Assembly (NCBI GenBank): GCA_949130495.1
Contig: OX422221.1
Span: 155,365,241 to 155,429,240, forward strand
DNA from: Sambucus nigra
Lineage: Eukaryota; Streptophyta; Magnoliopsida; Dipsacales; Adoxaceae
Reading direction: 5' to 3'
Length of the DNA: 64,000 nucleotides
Shown here piece after piece: positions 1 to 10,440 of the stretch. The translations under genes were made by a program, and so were the position numbers. The notes beneath the pieces are model-generated. The model was not told where the DNA came from. It did no database searches and saw nothing but the letters and a program-made list of their open reading frames with translations. How positions within the stretch are numbered: position 1 is the first letter of the stretch; every line of letters begins with the position of its first letter.

Positions 1-307
1 ATGTAAAATTATTAATTACAAAAAACTTATCTTGGTCTTAGCATTCCACTCTCAAGTCCATGGCAGATCCTTTCTTGCCAAGTCTGCACAATAAGGAACA
101 AGGTTGGAGTGTCTGTACATACAAAGATATATATATATATATATATAAAATAGTGTGTGTGTATATATATATTAGTATAAATACATTAACGAAAAATGTT
201 AATTTGATCTTCAATCCCCTCAGGAAGGTTTCTCACTCAAATTGAATCGGTAATTTATACAAACAAGTGGTTACTTAAAAGAGATTAAATGATTATAATC
301 AGGTTAC

Positions 308-1330
308 CTGGTCATCAGATAAAAGGGTTGAAAATCCACTTGAAGAGAGATCAAGCGCGCCTTGGATCAATAACAATCTAGGGTTCTTGTACATTGTGGG
401 CATGTGCTTGTGAGCTGCATGATTTTTGAAAACACTTGAAATATGATTAGTAAGAACTTCATTGTTTTCTATAAAAAATTCAGCATTGCAGGTCTCGGCA
501 AGATAATTATCCATACTTCCACACAAATGGTAGAAAATTTTATGCTCCTCAACTAAATACTGAATATTATTGAATTTTATGAATAACTCTTCCGTTTCAA
601 AATTCCTTGTGGTTTCGTTTCAGGGAATTAAAGATAACGTTTACATGAAAAAAAGAAGAAAAATTCACTTGTATATGTTATCACCTTTGGTTTCGAGAAC
701 CGGTAGCAATACATTTAATCTTCACATATCTGTATGGATCCATCGCCTTACCCTCAACAGTGTCGAGATTCACAAATGAGAATCAACTTCTGATGATAAA
801 TAAGTCACTATATCCACCCAATTATAACCATCTTTACCTCCAAAGTCAACACCCACGGATTTCAAAAGTTGACTGACAAGGGACTTAAACTTTCCATTCA
901 TAACCTTATCCATCGCCTTTTTATTTTTCCTCTTTACATCTATATAGCTCCCACTTCCTACTTCTTCAACGATACTGAGAGAACTCGACTTTTCCCATTT
1001 CACACCATCACCACAATCATCGTCATCATCTTCAGAGTTAGCCACACTACCCTCAATGTCATTTTCATAATCTTCTGGTTCTGGGGGTATCCAAAATTCG
1101 ACATCATTTTCACCACCTCTTTCAAAACCATTATCTATTGTTTGATCATCACCGCTTCCTACAATTCTTGTATCACCCCCAATAAACCCGTTATTTACAT
1201 TTTTTTACCACTACGTTGGATTGAGGAACTCAGTTTACATGAGATGGTAAGCTAAAGTCACGTGGTTGTCCCTTTAAGCTAAAATTGATATCTGTTTGAC
1301 CACCGTACGTTCTAGCCTCCTCTTTATAAC
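308..1330 (-). pseudogene. FAB1: FAB1-type PI3P 5-kinase gene fragment, broken
   Basis: Read on the minus strand, about 1200-780 encodes 'FWIPPEPEDYENDIEGSVAN', then an acidic DDDDD stretch and 'NGKFKSLVSQLLKSVGVDF' and 'YNWVDIVTYLSSE'. A one-base frameshift near 778 shifts to 'AMDPYRYVKIKCIATGSR', ending at a GT donor near 684. A further exon at about 434-308 reads 'HKHMPTMYKNPRLLLIQGAL' and ends in CAG|GTAACC. This order matches plant FAB1 (PIKfyve-like 1-phosphatidylinositol-3-phosphate 5-kinases, which make PI(3,5)P2 on endosomes) from the linker into the Cpn60/TCP1-like domain. I do not see the rest of that domain or the kinase domain, and no convincing next exon lies in 1-307. Upstream, 1210-1330 reads 'GQPRDFSLPSHVN' followed by a stop. 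The frameshift and stop make it a pseudogene or captured fragment. Family assignment is from recognition of motifs; I am fairly sure of it. Confidence 0.75.
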
Positions 1331-1835
1331 CCCTAAAGAAAAAAAATAATAATATAAGAAAGCTATGTTTTATGAAATGATATTTCCCATCAAAAGTCAA
1401 CTATCATTTAGTTTCATATTTTCTATTTCTTTTTCAGGGAAGGGGTTGTGTACCTGCTATTTGAGGATGCATCAACTGAAAAATCACCTGAAAGACCAAG
1501 AAGACGGAAGCAATAATTAAGAACTAATAAGCCCAAATTGATCAAAATTAATGAAATTAATAAGAAGACAAATGAAACTCAATTGCAGCTCGAGACATAG
1601 CTACACTGCTTGACAGTGAGGGAATATGAGAACTTGAACCATTCTGCTATCTCATTCCTTCATGAAGTTTACGAGCTTTGTCAACTACGCACGAGATGGT
1701 AGATGTTATTTATCTCGTTTATTTGTAATCCTAATTGACTAATTAGTTTGAGATATTAATCTTTTCCCCTTAAACATGAGTAAAATGTAAATAAAAGGAG
1801 CTTCTAATTAGATCAATTACAAATATGAGCAGCCT

Positions 1836-1859
1836 CCCCCCCCCCCCCCCCCCCCCCCC
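1836..1859. repeat. Poly-C tract, 24 bases
   Basis: An uninterrupted run of 24 cytosines in AT-rich surroundings. Such long C runs are rare in plant DNA and prone to slippage and to miscalled length. Confidence 0.95.
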
Positions 1860-1966
1860 AAAAGAGAATTTCACCCAAATACACCAACTAAAGCTTAAGG
1901 CATCCCTCCAACTGCTTTTTAACATTTTTAAAGGAGACTCTTGACCGATAGGAACAAAAACAATCG

Positions 1967-1968
<2 letters not shown>

Positions 1969-2028
<60 letters not shown>
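1969..2028. repeat. (AT)n microsatellite
   Basis: About 30 perfect AT units. Confidence 0.97.
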
Positions 2029-2086
2029 CAGAAAGTCGCTACGTACTACGTACTGACTATTTAAGTTATGGACCGCAGAAACCTAC

Positions 2087-2089
<3 letters not shown>

Positions 2090-2150
<61 letters not shown>
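2090..2150. repeat. (AAT)n microsatellite
   Basis: About 20 perfect AAT units, 60 bases after the preceding AT microsatellite. Confidence 0.97.
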
Positions 2151-2795
2151 TCAGTTTGTTGAAAATCAAATCATGACTATCAAAACTTAGAAAGAAAAAG
2201 AAAGAAACCTAATCGAAGCATATAATAAAACAACCTCTCTCAACAAAAGATTCTTGGAAAAAAAAAGAATTGAAAAACTGGTTTAATCACCCAAATGTTG
2301 AACTCCCATAAAAGGGGAAATTTCACCCAATAGCATACGTATCGATATTTCAACCAAAACAAATAAGAGAGAGAGAAAACAACCAAATTATTACAACAAG
2401 TCTATGTAATCTTAAAAATATTAAGCACTAATATGTTCAAACAACAATATTTTCAAATTACATACCCAATCACATAAATCACAACACAAATATCCCAAAC
2501 TAAATAAATCCCAATCATCAACCACATAATAGGAAGATCAGAACCTGAGTTTAACTTATAGACAATACCCACTTACAAAACTTAACAGATCCAAGAAAAA
2601 TATAGTCGAAAGTACATCAACAAGAACTGAAAATAAATGGGGGAAAAAGGTCAAGAATATAAATAGTTATATCCCAAACTCCAAATCCAGTTAAAAAGAA
2701 CCAAATATAACAAAACCCAGTTGAGATATACATTCTTTACCCTAACGAACGAATTTGTTAAATATTGATTAGCTATGGGAGAACTTACCACACTG

Positions 2796-3127
2796 ATACA
2801 CCAAAATCTCCTAATGCTCTTTAGTAGACATCATTAAATAATCAATAGAGGTTGAAAGATCTGAGAAAGAGAGGGGGAAGAAATTTGGGGTAGTTAGGAT
2901 CTCAGAGTGTTTCATGTGTGAGTGGGGCTTTTGAGTTTTGGAAGTGAATTTTAGTACGAGGCATTTCTTTTTCTTTTTTTAAATTATCTTTTAAATATTG
3001 AATCAATATTAGTAACACTTATAAGGGATTCCTAACGGTATTTTATTGTGAGAAATGGTAATGGTATAATAGTGTTTGTAATTAAAAAAAAAATAGTCTG
3101 TTACTAAAAGAGTGATTTGGTGTAGTG
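2796..3127. mobile_element. CACTA-like transposon end, possible short element
   Basis: The minus-strand reading from 3127 begins CACTACACCAAATCAC and goes on with CTCTTTTAGTAACAG, the look of En/Spm (CACTA) terminal inverted repeats. The next three bases on the plus strand are TGA. At 2793-2795 there is also TGA, followed by TACACCAAAATC, which matches the inverted right end except that the leading CAC is missing. That would make a non-autonomous element of about 330 bp with a TGA target duplication. The right end is reasonably convincing. The left end is weaker, and the element could instead extend further left. No transposase is visible. Confidence 0.45.
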
Positions 3128-3144
3128 TGAATAATCTTTCCAAC

Positions 3145-4421
3145 TGATCCACCTCGGCCCCCGAAATGCTCGGCACTTGAAGCCCATCTATCTTAGGATG
3201 CCAGGTCTCATCCTCCGTATACAAGCGCTCATAAAACTGAATGATCTCCCTGCAAACCTCAATCTCCTTGGTGAACTCCACCTCCCCTATAACCACTTTC
3301 CCGATATGGTTTAAGCGACGATGTGAGTTAGCCGCTTTATGGAAAATTTTAGTATTGATATCCCCTTCCTTAAGCCAAAGATCCCTACACTTTTGTCTCC
3401 TACTAATCTCCTCCTGAATCAATTTCATCCCCACCTCCTTTTTCTTCTCTTACCTAGATAATCTTTCAGCCCCGACAGACTGCCCGACCCTTCTTTCTCA
3501 TCGAGTACCCTAATTTCCTCCATGGTCTACTCAACCATAGCCCCCACATTCACGAAAACATCTTTGTTCCACCGGATAATGTCCTCTTTGAGCCAAAATA
3601 ATTTAGACGCCAATCTGAAACTCACATTCCCCTCCACCTCGTACCACTTCCACCACTCATGAACCCTCTCCACAAAATTCTCCTCCTTTAACCACATATT
3701 CTCGAATCGAAATGGATTCCTCCCCCCGTTGCCCCTCCACACTCCAGGAGAATAGGCAAGTGATCGAAAGTAATTTGAGGCAAGCAAGATTGAGTTCCTC
3801 CCACTCAATAGAAAGTAAAAATAGATCAAGCTGGTAGAGCGAGGGCTCGTCCCTATGACTAGACCATGTGAATTCCCCTCCCACCAAAGGAAGGTCCAAT
3901 AGTGCCAACTCATCCACGAATGTCGAGAAATATCTCGTAAAAGAATTCGACCTCCCCCGACCGCTTCTTTTCGAGGGAAATCGAATGATGTTTTAGTCCC
4001 CCTATGCACCATGGAACATCCCACACACTCCTGACCCCTGCCAATTCCTCCCACGGTTCCCAACGCATCGAGTTCGCAACTGGACCGTAAACCCCAAAAA
4101 ATCTCCACACGAGCCCATCCTCTATATTACTGAATAAACAAGATTTAGACCAAGTACCCACTAAAGCATCTATTTTTTCCACCACTTTGTTGTCCCACAT
4201 TAAGACGATCCCTTCTGACGCCTCCTTTGAATTGAGGCAGCACCACTCTATCTTGCTCCCTCCCCAAATAGATTGTGATGTCTCATTATTCATAGAACCC
4301 AACTTCATCTCTTGCAGGCAGACAATATCCGGTCTCCACCACGAGAGAGCACTATTAACCACTCCTCTTTTTCCGAGATCATTCAACCCCCACACATTCC
4401 AAGTGATGAGTCATAACTTCA
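3145..4421 (-). pseudogene. LINE ORF2 remnant: endonuclease and linker only
   Basis: The minus-strand reading starts near 4421 with 'LITWNVWGLNDLGKRGVV' and continues 'PDIVCLQEMKLGSMN' and '[20 protein letters not shown]', an apurinic/apyrimidinic-type LINE endonuclease. Frames shift near 4000, where the GGDFN motif should be, and again later; '[20 protein letters not shown]' at about 3900 resumes the match. The linker 'RDLWLKEGDINTKIFHKAAN' follows (3434-3145), and similarity ends at 'VDQLERLF', where the RT domain should begin. RT and the C-terminal zinc-binding domain are absent. Confidence 0.8.
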
Positions 4422-5427
4422 TTGGAAACTTCTTTAAGCCCTCCCTCCCTCCCCCCTCCCCTCCCCTTCCCCTCTATCCCTTCGCATATCTCCTGTTCAT
4501 TCCCTATGAACGTAATCCCTAAAAAATTACTAAACCCTCCTATCACACTAGAGACCCATTTCTCCTTCTCTCCCTCCATGCACCTCCCTATTAACCTACC
4601 CCCTAGTACCTCCCCTTCCCCGGCCAATGCTCCTCTTTCAACCCATAACCCATAACCCATGAGACATATTTTCCAAATTACTGAAATTATCCTGCCCGCA
4701 CTCCACCGTCCCCGATGTACCCAAAGAAGCCTGAGTAATAGTCCCCCCGTCAAACTCTCCTTCACCCTCCTCCACTATCGTGCACAGAAAATCCCCACTC
4801 CGAAGTAACACCCCTAACGAGCAGACTGTACTATAACCCTCAGCCACATCGAAAATTGAGGCTTCCCCATGATAGCAATGCTAACCTCCCAAGTCAACTT
4901 TTTTACCCTTATCACCCACATTTTTCTCCTTAAAAATACCCTGAACAACATCCTCTCTATTTTTGTATTTTTTTTGAAGTGCTCCATTTTTTAGCACCTT
5001 CCCCGAATCAGGTGAAGGCCCAATCATTTTGAAAAAGGGCCATTGTTTATAATTTTTAACTTCAACAACATCAGGTTGTACCAACTTAGTTTTTCACCTA
5101 TACTCCCTTTACTAGGCTCACCCTTCGACAACAACGTATGTGGTCCATCGTTGATCCCACAATTATTAAGGGTCTCCAACATCATGTCCCCTCTATTTGC
5201 TCCACATACCTATCCCAAAGTTGTCATGGAGCCCAAGGTTCCATGCATGTTACTCCCATCTTTTGAAGTCCTCCTTTGTTTATCATCAACTCGCAAATCA
5301 ATATACAAAGATCTTTGATTTTTTAATGGTAAAAAAGTGTCTGCCACACTCCCTATTTTAGTGCCCGTTTTATTCCCCTTAAAAAAGGCCCTAACTTGAG
5401 TTGAGTTGCTGACATCCTTTTTTTAAA

Positions 5428-6635
5428 TTATGAACTAGACACCAAAGAAGAATTCTTACCAAACCCATTACTTATAACATTTACTTTAAGCCTTTGAGCT
5501 GAACAAACCCCCTTAGACATTATGCCATCAGCACACCTGCTGACAGCTCCACACCGGCCCATGCAGCTGCTATCACGCATGCTGTCAATGCGACCATCGT
5601 GCCCTCTCTCCACCAGTAATGAGCTAGACGACAACGAATTAGCCACCACAGTTGGTGTACAGTTGCTGGCCTCAGTCGCACAAACACTGACCAGGCTGGC
5701 CACTGGACAACTCCGATATTGCCCCAACGTCTTCCAAACCCATGCTCGTAGTCTGCCCCTCCACTGTCACCGCCATGTCTTCATCACCCGTTGGGGCAGT
5801 CCCATATTTCACTGCAGCAGAAGTACTACCTTTGCCAATGGGTAAGCACTCAATTGCCTTTCCCATTGGGGCAGCACTGTGGTGTTTATTAGCGACGTCA
5901 CAGAGATTACCACCCCTCCTGCCTCGCTGGACACAACTTAGCACCCATAAAAAATGTACCAGCCCTCTTTTTTCTTGGTGGTGTAACCCTCCTTATATAT
6001 GTTGCCGAGCTATTAGCCTTCCAACTCTTCTTGATAGCAACATGCTCCCCAACATGACATGTGACCACAACTTCTTCCCAAACTGGAAGTTCAAACACCC
6101 ACCCACCTGCGTTGATACGTACCCTCTGCGGAACTCTCCCTTTACTGCTAACGAGAACCTTAACCCATCTAATTTCTTCTTCAGATTGAGTTAACTTGTC
6201 AATGTTCAGATACCCACCGCACCTATCACCGATGGCCTGGAACACTTCCGTCCACCACAAATGCAGTGGGAGACAAATAACTCTAATCCAATGACTCTAC
6301 AATTTCCGGTGAGTTTTAGAGCACCCTCCCAAAGGGTCCCACTTATCAAAAAACAAAGGAATCCCATTCACTGACCATTTTTTCATCTTGAGTATACGTT
6401 CCACTTCTCTTGCGGATGCAAAGACGAAACAAAATAAATAGTTGTTTAACTTCCTAACCACCACCCCACCAACCGTACTCCAACATTGATTAACCCATTC
6501 ATTCACTTTGTCGATCAGGAGGAATGGATCCCGTAACCCCAACTCGTCCCATGAATGCTCGCTTGAAAACGGAAACCCTAGACACACACGAGTCATCGGC
6601 AATGGTGATAATCCTATTCTTGTTGTGTTCTTCAA
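5428..6635 (-). pseudogene. LINE ORF1 remnant (DUF4283 protein)
   Basis: Fragments in shifting minus-strand frames read 'CLGFPFSSEHSWDELGLRD', 'LFCFVFASAREVERILKMK', 'WSVNGIPLFFDKWDPL' and then 'LPLHLWWTEVFQAIGDRCGG'. These match the DUF4283 region of plant LINE ORF1 proteins, which are RNA-binding chaperone-like proteins of the retrotransposition particle. The homologous part of the neighbouring LINE (ORF1 10441-13101) reads 'LFLFVFASERQAEMVLEKK' and 'GLPLHLWGEEVFSTIGNFCG', so the two are the same family. At least two frame changes break it. Confidence 0.75.
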
Positions 6636-6640
6636 GTATA

Positions 6641-6771
6641 TTTTTTTTGATACGTAAATGATATTATAAAACCATCGCTAAGGGAGCGAACCCGTATACA
6701 GGAAGTATACAAAGACATAAATACAGACACAAGAGAACAAAACTAATGTCCCGGACAACAATAAGCCCATA
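6641..6771 (-). other. LINE 3' UTR and poly(A) tail
   Basis: Between the ORF2 stop (6772) and the poly-T at 6641-6648, the minus strand reads a short GC-balanced UTR with CTTTGTATACTTCCTGTATA, a phrase common in plant LINE 3' ends, then ATTTACGTATC and eight A residues. It fixes the orientation and the 3' end of the second LINE and its junction with the first. Confidence 0.8.
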
Positions 6772-9700
6772 CTACAAACTCTGGTGGAGCTCCTCAGCGA
6801 ACTCAAGAAACGCCTGAGACGAGACAGTGAGTCTCTCCTTGAACCAACAAAGCAGGGTGCTCAAAAATAGATACCGTATCCTCGATGGCGCCGTCTCAAT
6901 GTCCTGAAAACATCTCGTATTCCTCTCCTTCCACACCGTCCAAAAAATACAATGTGGCACTAAACGCCACACCCTCCTGTTGCCCTTCCATCCCCACGGG
7001 GGTCTCCACCCCTCTAAGAGAACCCTCACCGAGGCGGGCATCACCCAAGCGGTCCTAGTGAGAGCAAAGAAAATATCCCACAGGCCTCTTGTCACCTTGC
7101 AATGAAGCAGAAGGTGATTAGTCTGCTCCTCCTTCTCCTTACATAACCAACATCGACTCGCAAGACGAATACCTCTCTTCTGAAGCCCCTCCAGAGTCAG
7201 AATAGCCTGTCTAGCCGCAGTCCACACAAAGAACCTGACTTTTGGCGGCGCTTTAACCTTCCAAATATTCTTCCAAGGGAAGCAAGATCTAGTCAGCCCT
7301 CTCCCACTCAAAATCGAATAGTAGCTCCTAACCGAGAAAACCCCCGTCCCCTCCCCCGTCCAGCACAAGGAATCCTCACTAGCCGTCGGCCGGGGGGCCA
7401 CAGCCAACCACTCATAAAGTCTATCTGCCTCCTCCCGCTCCCAATCCCATAGTCTTCTTCTGAACTGAGGGCTCCATACCACCCCCTCCTCACTAATAGT
7501 CACATGCCTAGCCACCAACCCATCCTGGTCCCTTCCGAGATTATACATTCCTGGGAAAAGCTCCTGCAAGGTCCCTTGGGCTCCCCACTTATCCTTCCAA
7601 AACTTGATCCTGTCACCTTCCCCAACTTTAAATCCGTGTGCCTGGTGAAATCCCCCCACCCTTTCGCAATATGCTTCCATAAACCCCTTCCATGAGCTAA
7701 ATTACCTTCCCTCGGTCCCCACCCCTGCTGAGAGATTCCCCCCCTTGCCCCTACAACTCTCCTCCATAGCCTAAACTCCTCCCGAGAGAACCTCCACAAC
7801 CACTTCCCTAATAAAGCTTTGTTGAAGAGTGCCAGGTTTCTCACTCCCGCCCCCCCCTTCCTCAATTGGATTGCACACCTTCTCCCAACCCACCAGACAG
7901 TACTTAAAGCTAACCTCAGCTCCTCTCCACAGAAAATCTCTCATAAGTTTCTCCATTTTCATACGGATCGCACAAGGCAAAGGAAGGATGGACATGAAGT
8001 AAGTCGGCAGGCTAGACAAAGTGCTCTTGATGAAAGTCAATCTCCCCCCTTTCGATAGATACCCACTCTTCCAACCCGCCAAGCGCCTACGCATACGCTC
8101 CAAAACCGGATCCCAACTAGAGATAGACTTATACTTTGCCCCAAGGGGAAGCCCAAGATAAGTATTTGGAAGAGACCCGGTGCACCCTCCCAAAATGCTG
8201 GCTAAATCATCCACCCCGCCCTCCCCTCCAATGGAGATCAACTCGCACTTCCTCGCATTAATCCGCAGACCAGACACCGCCTCGAACCAAACTAGGAGAC
8301 AACTCAGCGCCCTAACTTGCCTCCGATCAGCATCACAGAAGACAATCGCATCATCCGTAAACAGAAGATGAGAAACCGATACCCTATTTGGACCCAAAGA
8401 CCCAACGGTGAAACCCCTGATCCACCCAGTATCGACCACCTTCCCCATCATACGACTAAGCACCTCCATGACCAAGATGAACAAAAAGGGTGATAACGGG
8501 TCCCCTTGCCGAAGACCGCGAGAACTCGGGAAAAATCCATCGGGTACCCCATTAATCAGAACCGAGAATCGAGCCGTGGACACACACCTCCTTATCCACC
8601 TACACCACCTCTCACCGAAGCCCATCCTTCGCAAAAGGTACAGGAGAAAGTTCCAGTTCACATGATCATACGCCTTCTCAATATCAAGTTTACACACCAA
8701 CCCTGGAGTTCCACTCCTCACCCTAGATTCCACGCATTCATTTGCCACCAAGACTGCGTCCAGAATTTGCCTACCCCCAACAAAAGCATTCTGAGACTCA
8801 GAGATCAGGGGGTCTATAACCTTCCTGAGCCTAACCGATAAAACCTTTGCGAGCAACTTGTACATACTCCCAATAAGACTGATTGGTCTGAAATCTTTGA
8901 TATCATACGAACCGCTCTTCTTCGCAATTAGTGTTATAAAAGATGCATTCAATCTAGGAACAAAATAACCCCTATCATGGAATTCGTGGAAGAAATCCAT
9001 CACATCACCCCTGACAGTGGGCCAACAATGCTGAAAAAAGGCCAACGAGAAGCCATCAGGCCCCGGAGCCTTATCACCACTCATCGACTTCAGAACCAGC
9101 ACCACCTCCTCCTCGGTAAAGGAGGCTTCAATACTCTCTGCTTCAGCTGCAGAGATGCTGCCAAAAACTGCCCCATCAAGAGAAGGCCTCCACACCTCCT
9201 CTTCCCTAAAAAGTTCCTCATAAAACTGGGTAATAGCCCCCCTCACCTCTCTATCATCATCGAAGTCCCCCCACCTCTATTTTCCCAATATGGTTACCGC
9301 GCCTATGGGAACTGGCAACCGAGTGGAAAAACTTGGTATTAGAATCACCCTCTCTCAATCACAACGCCCTAGATTTCTGACGCCAACAAATCTCTTCCTG
9401 GACGAGCCTAACCCCAATCTCCCCTTTCTTGCACTCCCTATCAATCTTTTCCCCCTCCGAAAGGCCAAAATTCCCTTCCTTTTCGTCAAGCTTCCTGACC
9501 TCCTCCATAAGAATAGAGGTAACCAAGCGAACATTCCCGAACACCTCTTTATTCCACTGTTTGATATCTTCCTTGAGAAGACTCAACTTAGTGGCCAACC
9601 TAAAACTAGCATTACCCTCAACCACATAGCCAGACCACCAAATCCCCACTCTATCCACAAAGTCTTGCTCCTTTAACCACATATTCTCAAATTTAAAAGG

Positions 9701-10427
9701 GGAAACGCCATCCCTCCGCCCCCCGCACTCTAAAAGAATAGGGCAATGATCCGAGGTAACCCTAGGCATACAAGATTGAACCGTCCCTGGAAAGTACTCA
9801 ACCCACTCTTTAGAAACCAGAAATCGATCCAGACGAGACATAGCCGACCTTTCTCTAAAATTGGACCAGGTGAACTGACCCCCTTCCAACGGTAGATCCA
9901 ACAACTCCATCTCGTCAATGAAATCCGAAAACTCTCTCATAAACCTGTTAACCCTACCTCCGCCACTTCTCTCCCCAGTGAATCGCACCACATTGAAATC
10001 CCCCCCAGACATACCGGTACATCCCAAACCGTACTCACACCAGCCAGCTCCTCCCACAACTCCCACCTACCAAAATCCTCTACAGGCCCATAAATCCCCG
10101 AAAACCCCCAGTTGAACCCATCCTCCCTATTACGAAACTTGCAGGAAAGGGACCAAACACCCTTCAAACTCTCCATCAATTCAACCATAGCCGAGTTCCA
10201 CATAATCACCACCCCTCCCGACGCACCCTCAGCATCCAGGCTCACCCATTTAATCCACCGATCACCCCAAATGGATCTAATGCAACCGTCATCCATGTTG
10301 CCCATCTTAGTCTCCTGAAGGCATACAATATCGGGCTTCCATCTCTTAATGTCCCCCCCCCAACTACCCCCCTTTTAGTAGAATCGTTCAACCCCCTAAC
10401 GTTCCACGAGATAATACGTAATTTCAT
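6772..10427 (-). pseudogene. LINE ORF2: endonuclease, reverse transcriptase, zf-RVT
   Basis: The frame starts 'MKLRIISWNVRGLNDSTKRG' at 10427. The endonuclease keeps its expected motifs: WN, VCLQET, GIYGPV, GGDFNVV, SRLDRFLVS and TSDHCPILL. The RT (about 9170-7860) has 'KAPGPDGFSLAFFQ', 'DFRPISLIGSMYKLLAK', 'KLDIEKAYDHVNW', 'GLRQGDPLSPFLF', 'LLFTDDAIVF' and 'TYLGLPLGAKYKS'. The C-terminus carries the plant RT zinc-binding domain, 'RCWLCKEKEEQTNHLLLHC', and ends 'EFAEELHQSL'. Frame changes of one base occur at plus-strand C runs 10353-10361, 10000-10006, 9267-9272, 7850-7857 and 7652-7657. A TGA replaces an expected Trp codon at 9359-9361. The RT active site is FTDD rather than the usual FADD. 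As written it is a pseudogene; if the homopolymer shifts are read errors, only the nonsense codon breaks it. Confidence 0.88.
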
Positions 10428-10440
10428 GAGGTAAGTATAC

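Larger units (their letters stand above)
1331..2795. other. Gene-poor AT-rich stretch
   Basis: No protein family is recognisable on either strand. The stretch holds a poly-C tract and two microsatellites (listed separately) in otherwise AT-rich sequence. A short plus-strand reading near 1440-1520 follows a pyrimidine tract and AG but matches nothing I know. Confidence 0.5.
3131..6640 (-). mobile_element. Plant L1-type LINE, 3' half missing, decayed
   Basis: In minus-strand order the element has an ORF1 remnant with a DUF4283-like region (about 6635-5430), an ORF2 start and endonuclease (about 4421-3527), and the endonuclease-RT linker (3434-3145). It stops before the reverse transcriptase. 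It lies directly against the poly(A) end of the second LINE at 6641. Many stops and frameshifts show it is dead. LINEs usually lose the 5' end, so loss of the 3' half implies a later deletion or rearrangement; a CACTA-like end lies just beyond the breakpoint. Confidence 0.85.

Noticed and set aside
1..307. Next FAB1 exon at the left edge (minus-strand reading 'TWQERICHGLESGMLRP')
   Set aside because: It follows a CAG but does not resemble the expected FAB1 sequence after the previous exon.
869..1255. Plus-strand frame of 128 codons
   Set aside because: It is the antisense of the FAB1 exon.
3009..3110. Small inverted repeat AGTAACACTTAT / ATAGTGTTTGTAAT as a separate MITE
   Set aside because: The match is short and imperfect; it is better explained as subterminal sequence of the CACTA-like element.
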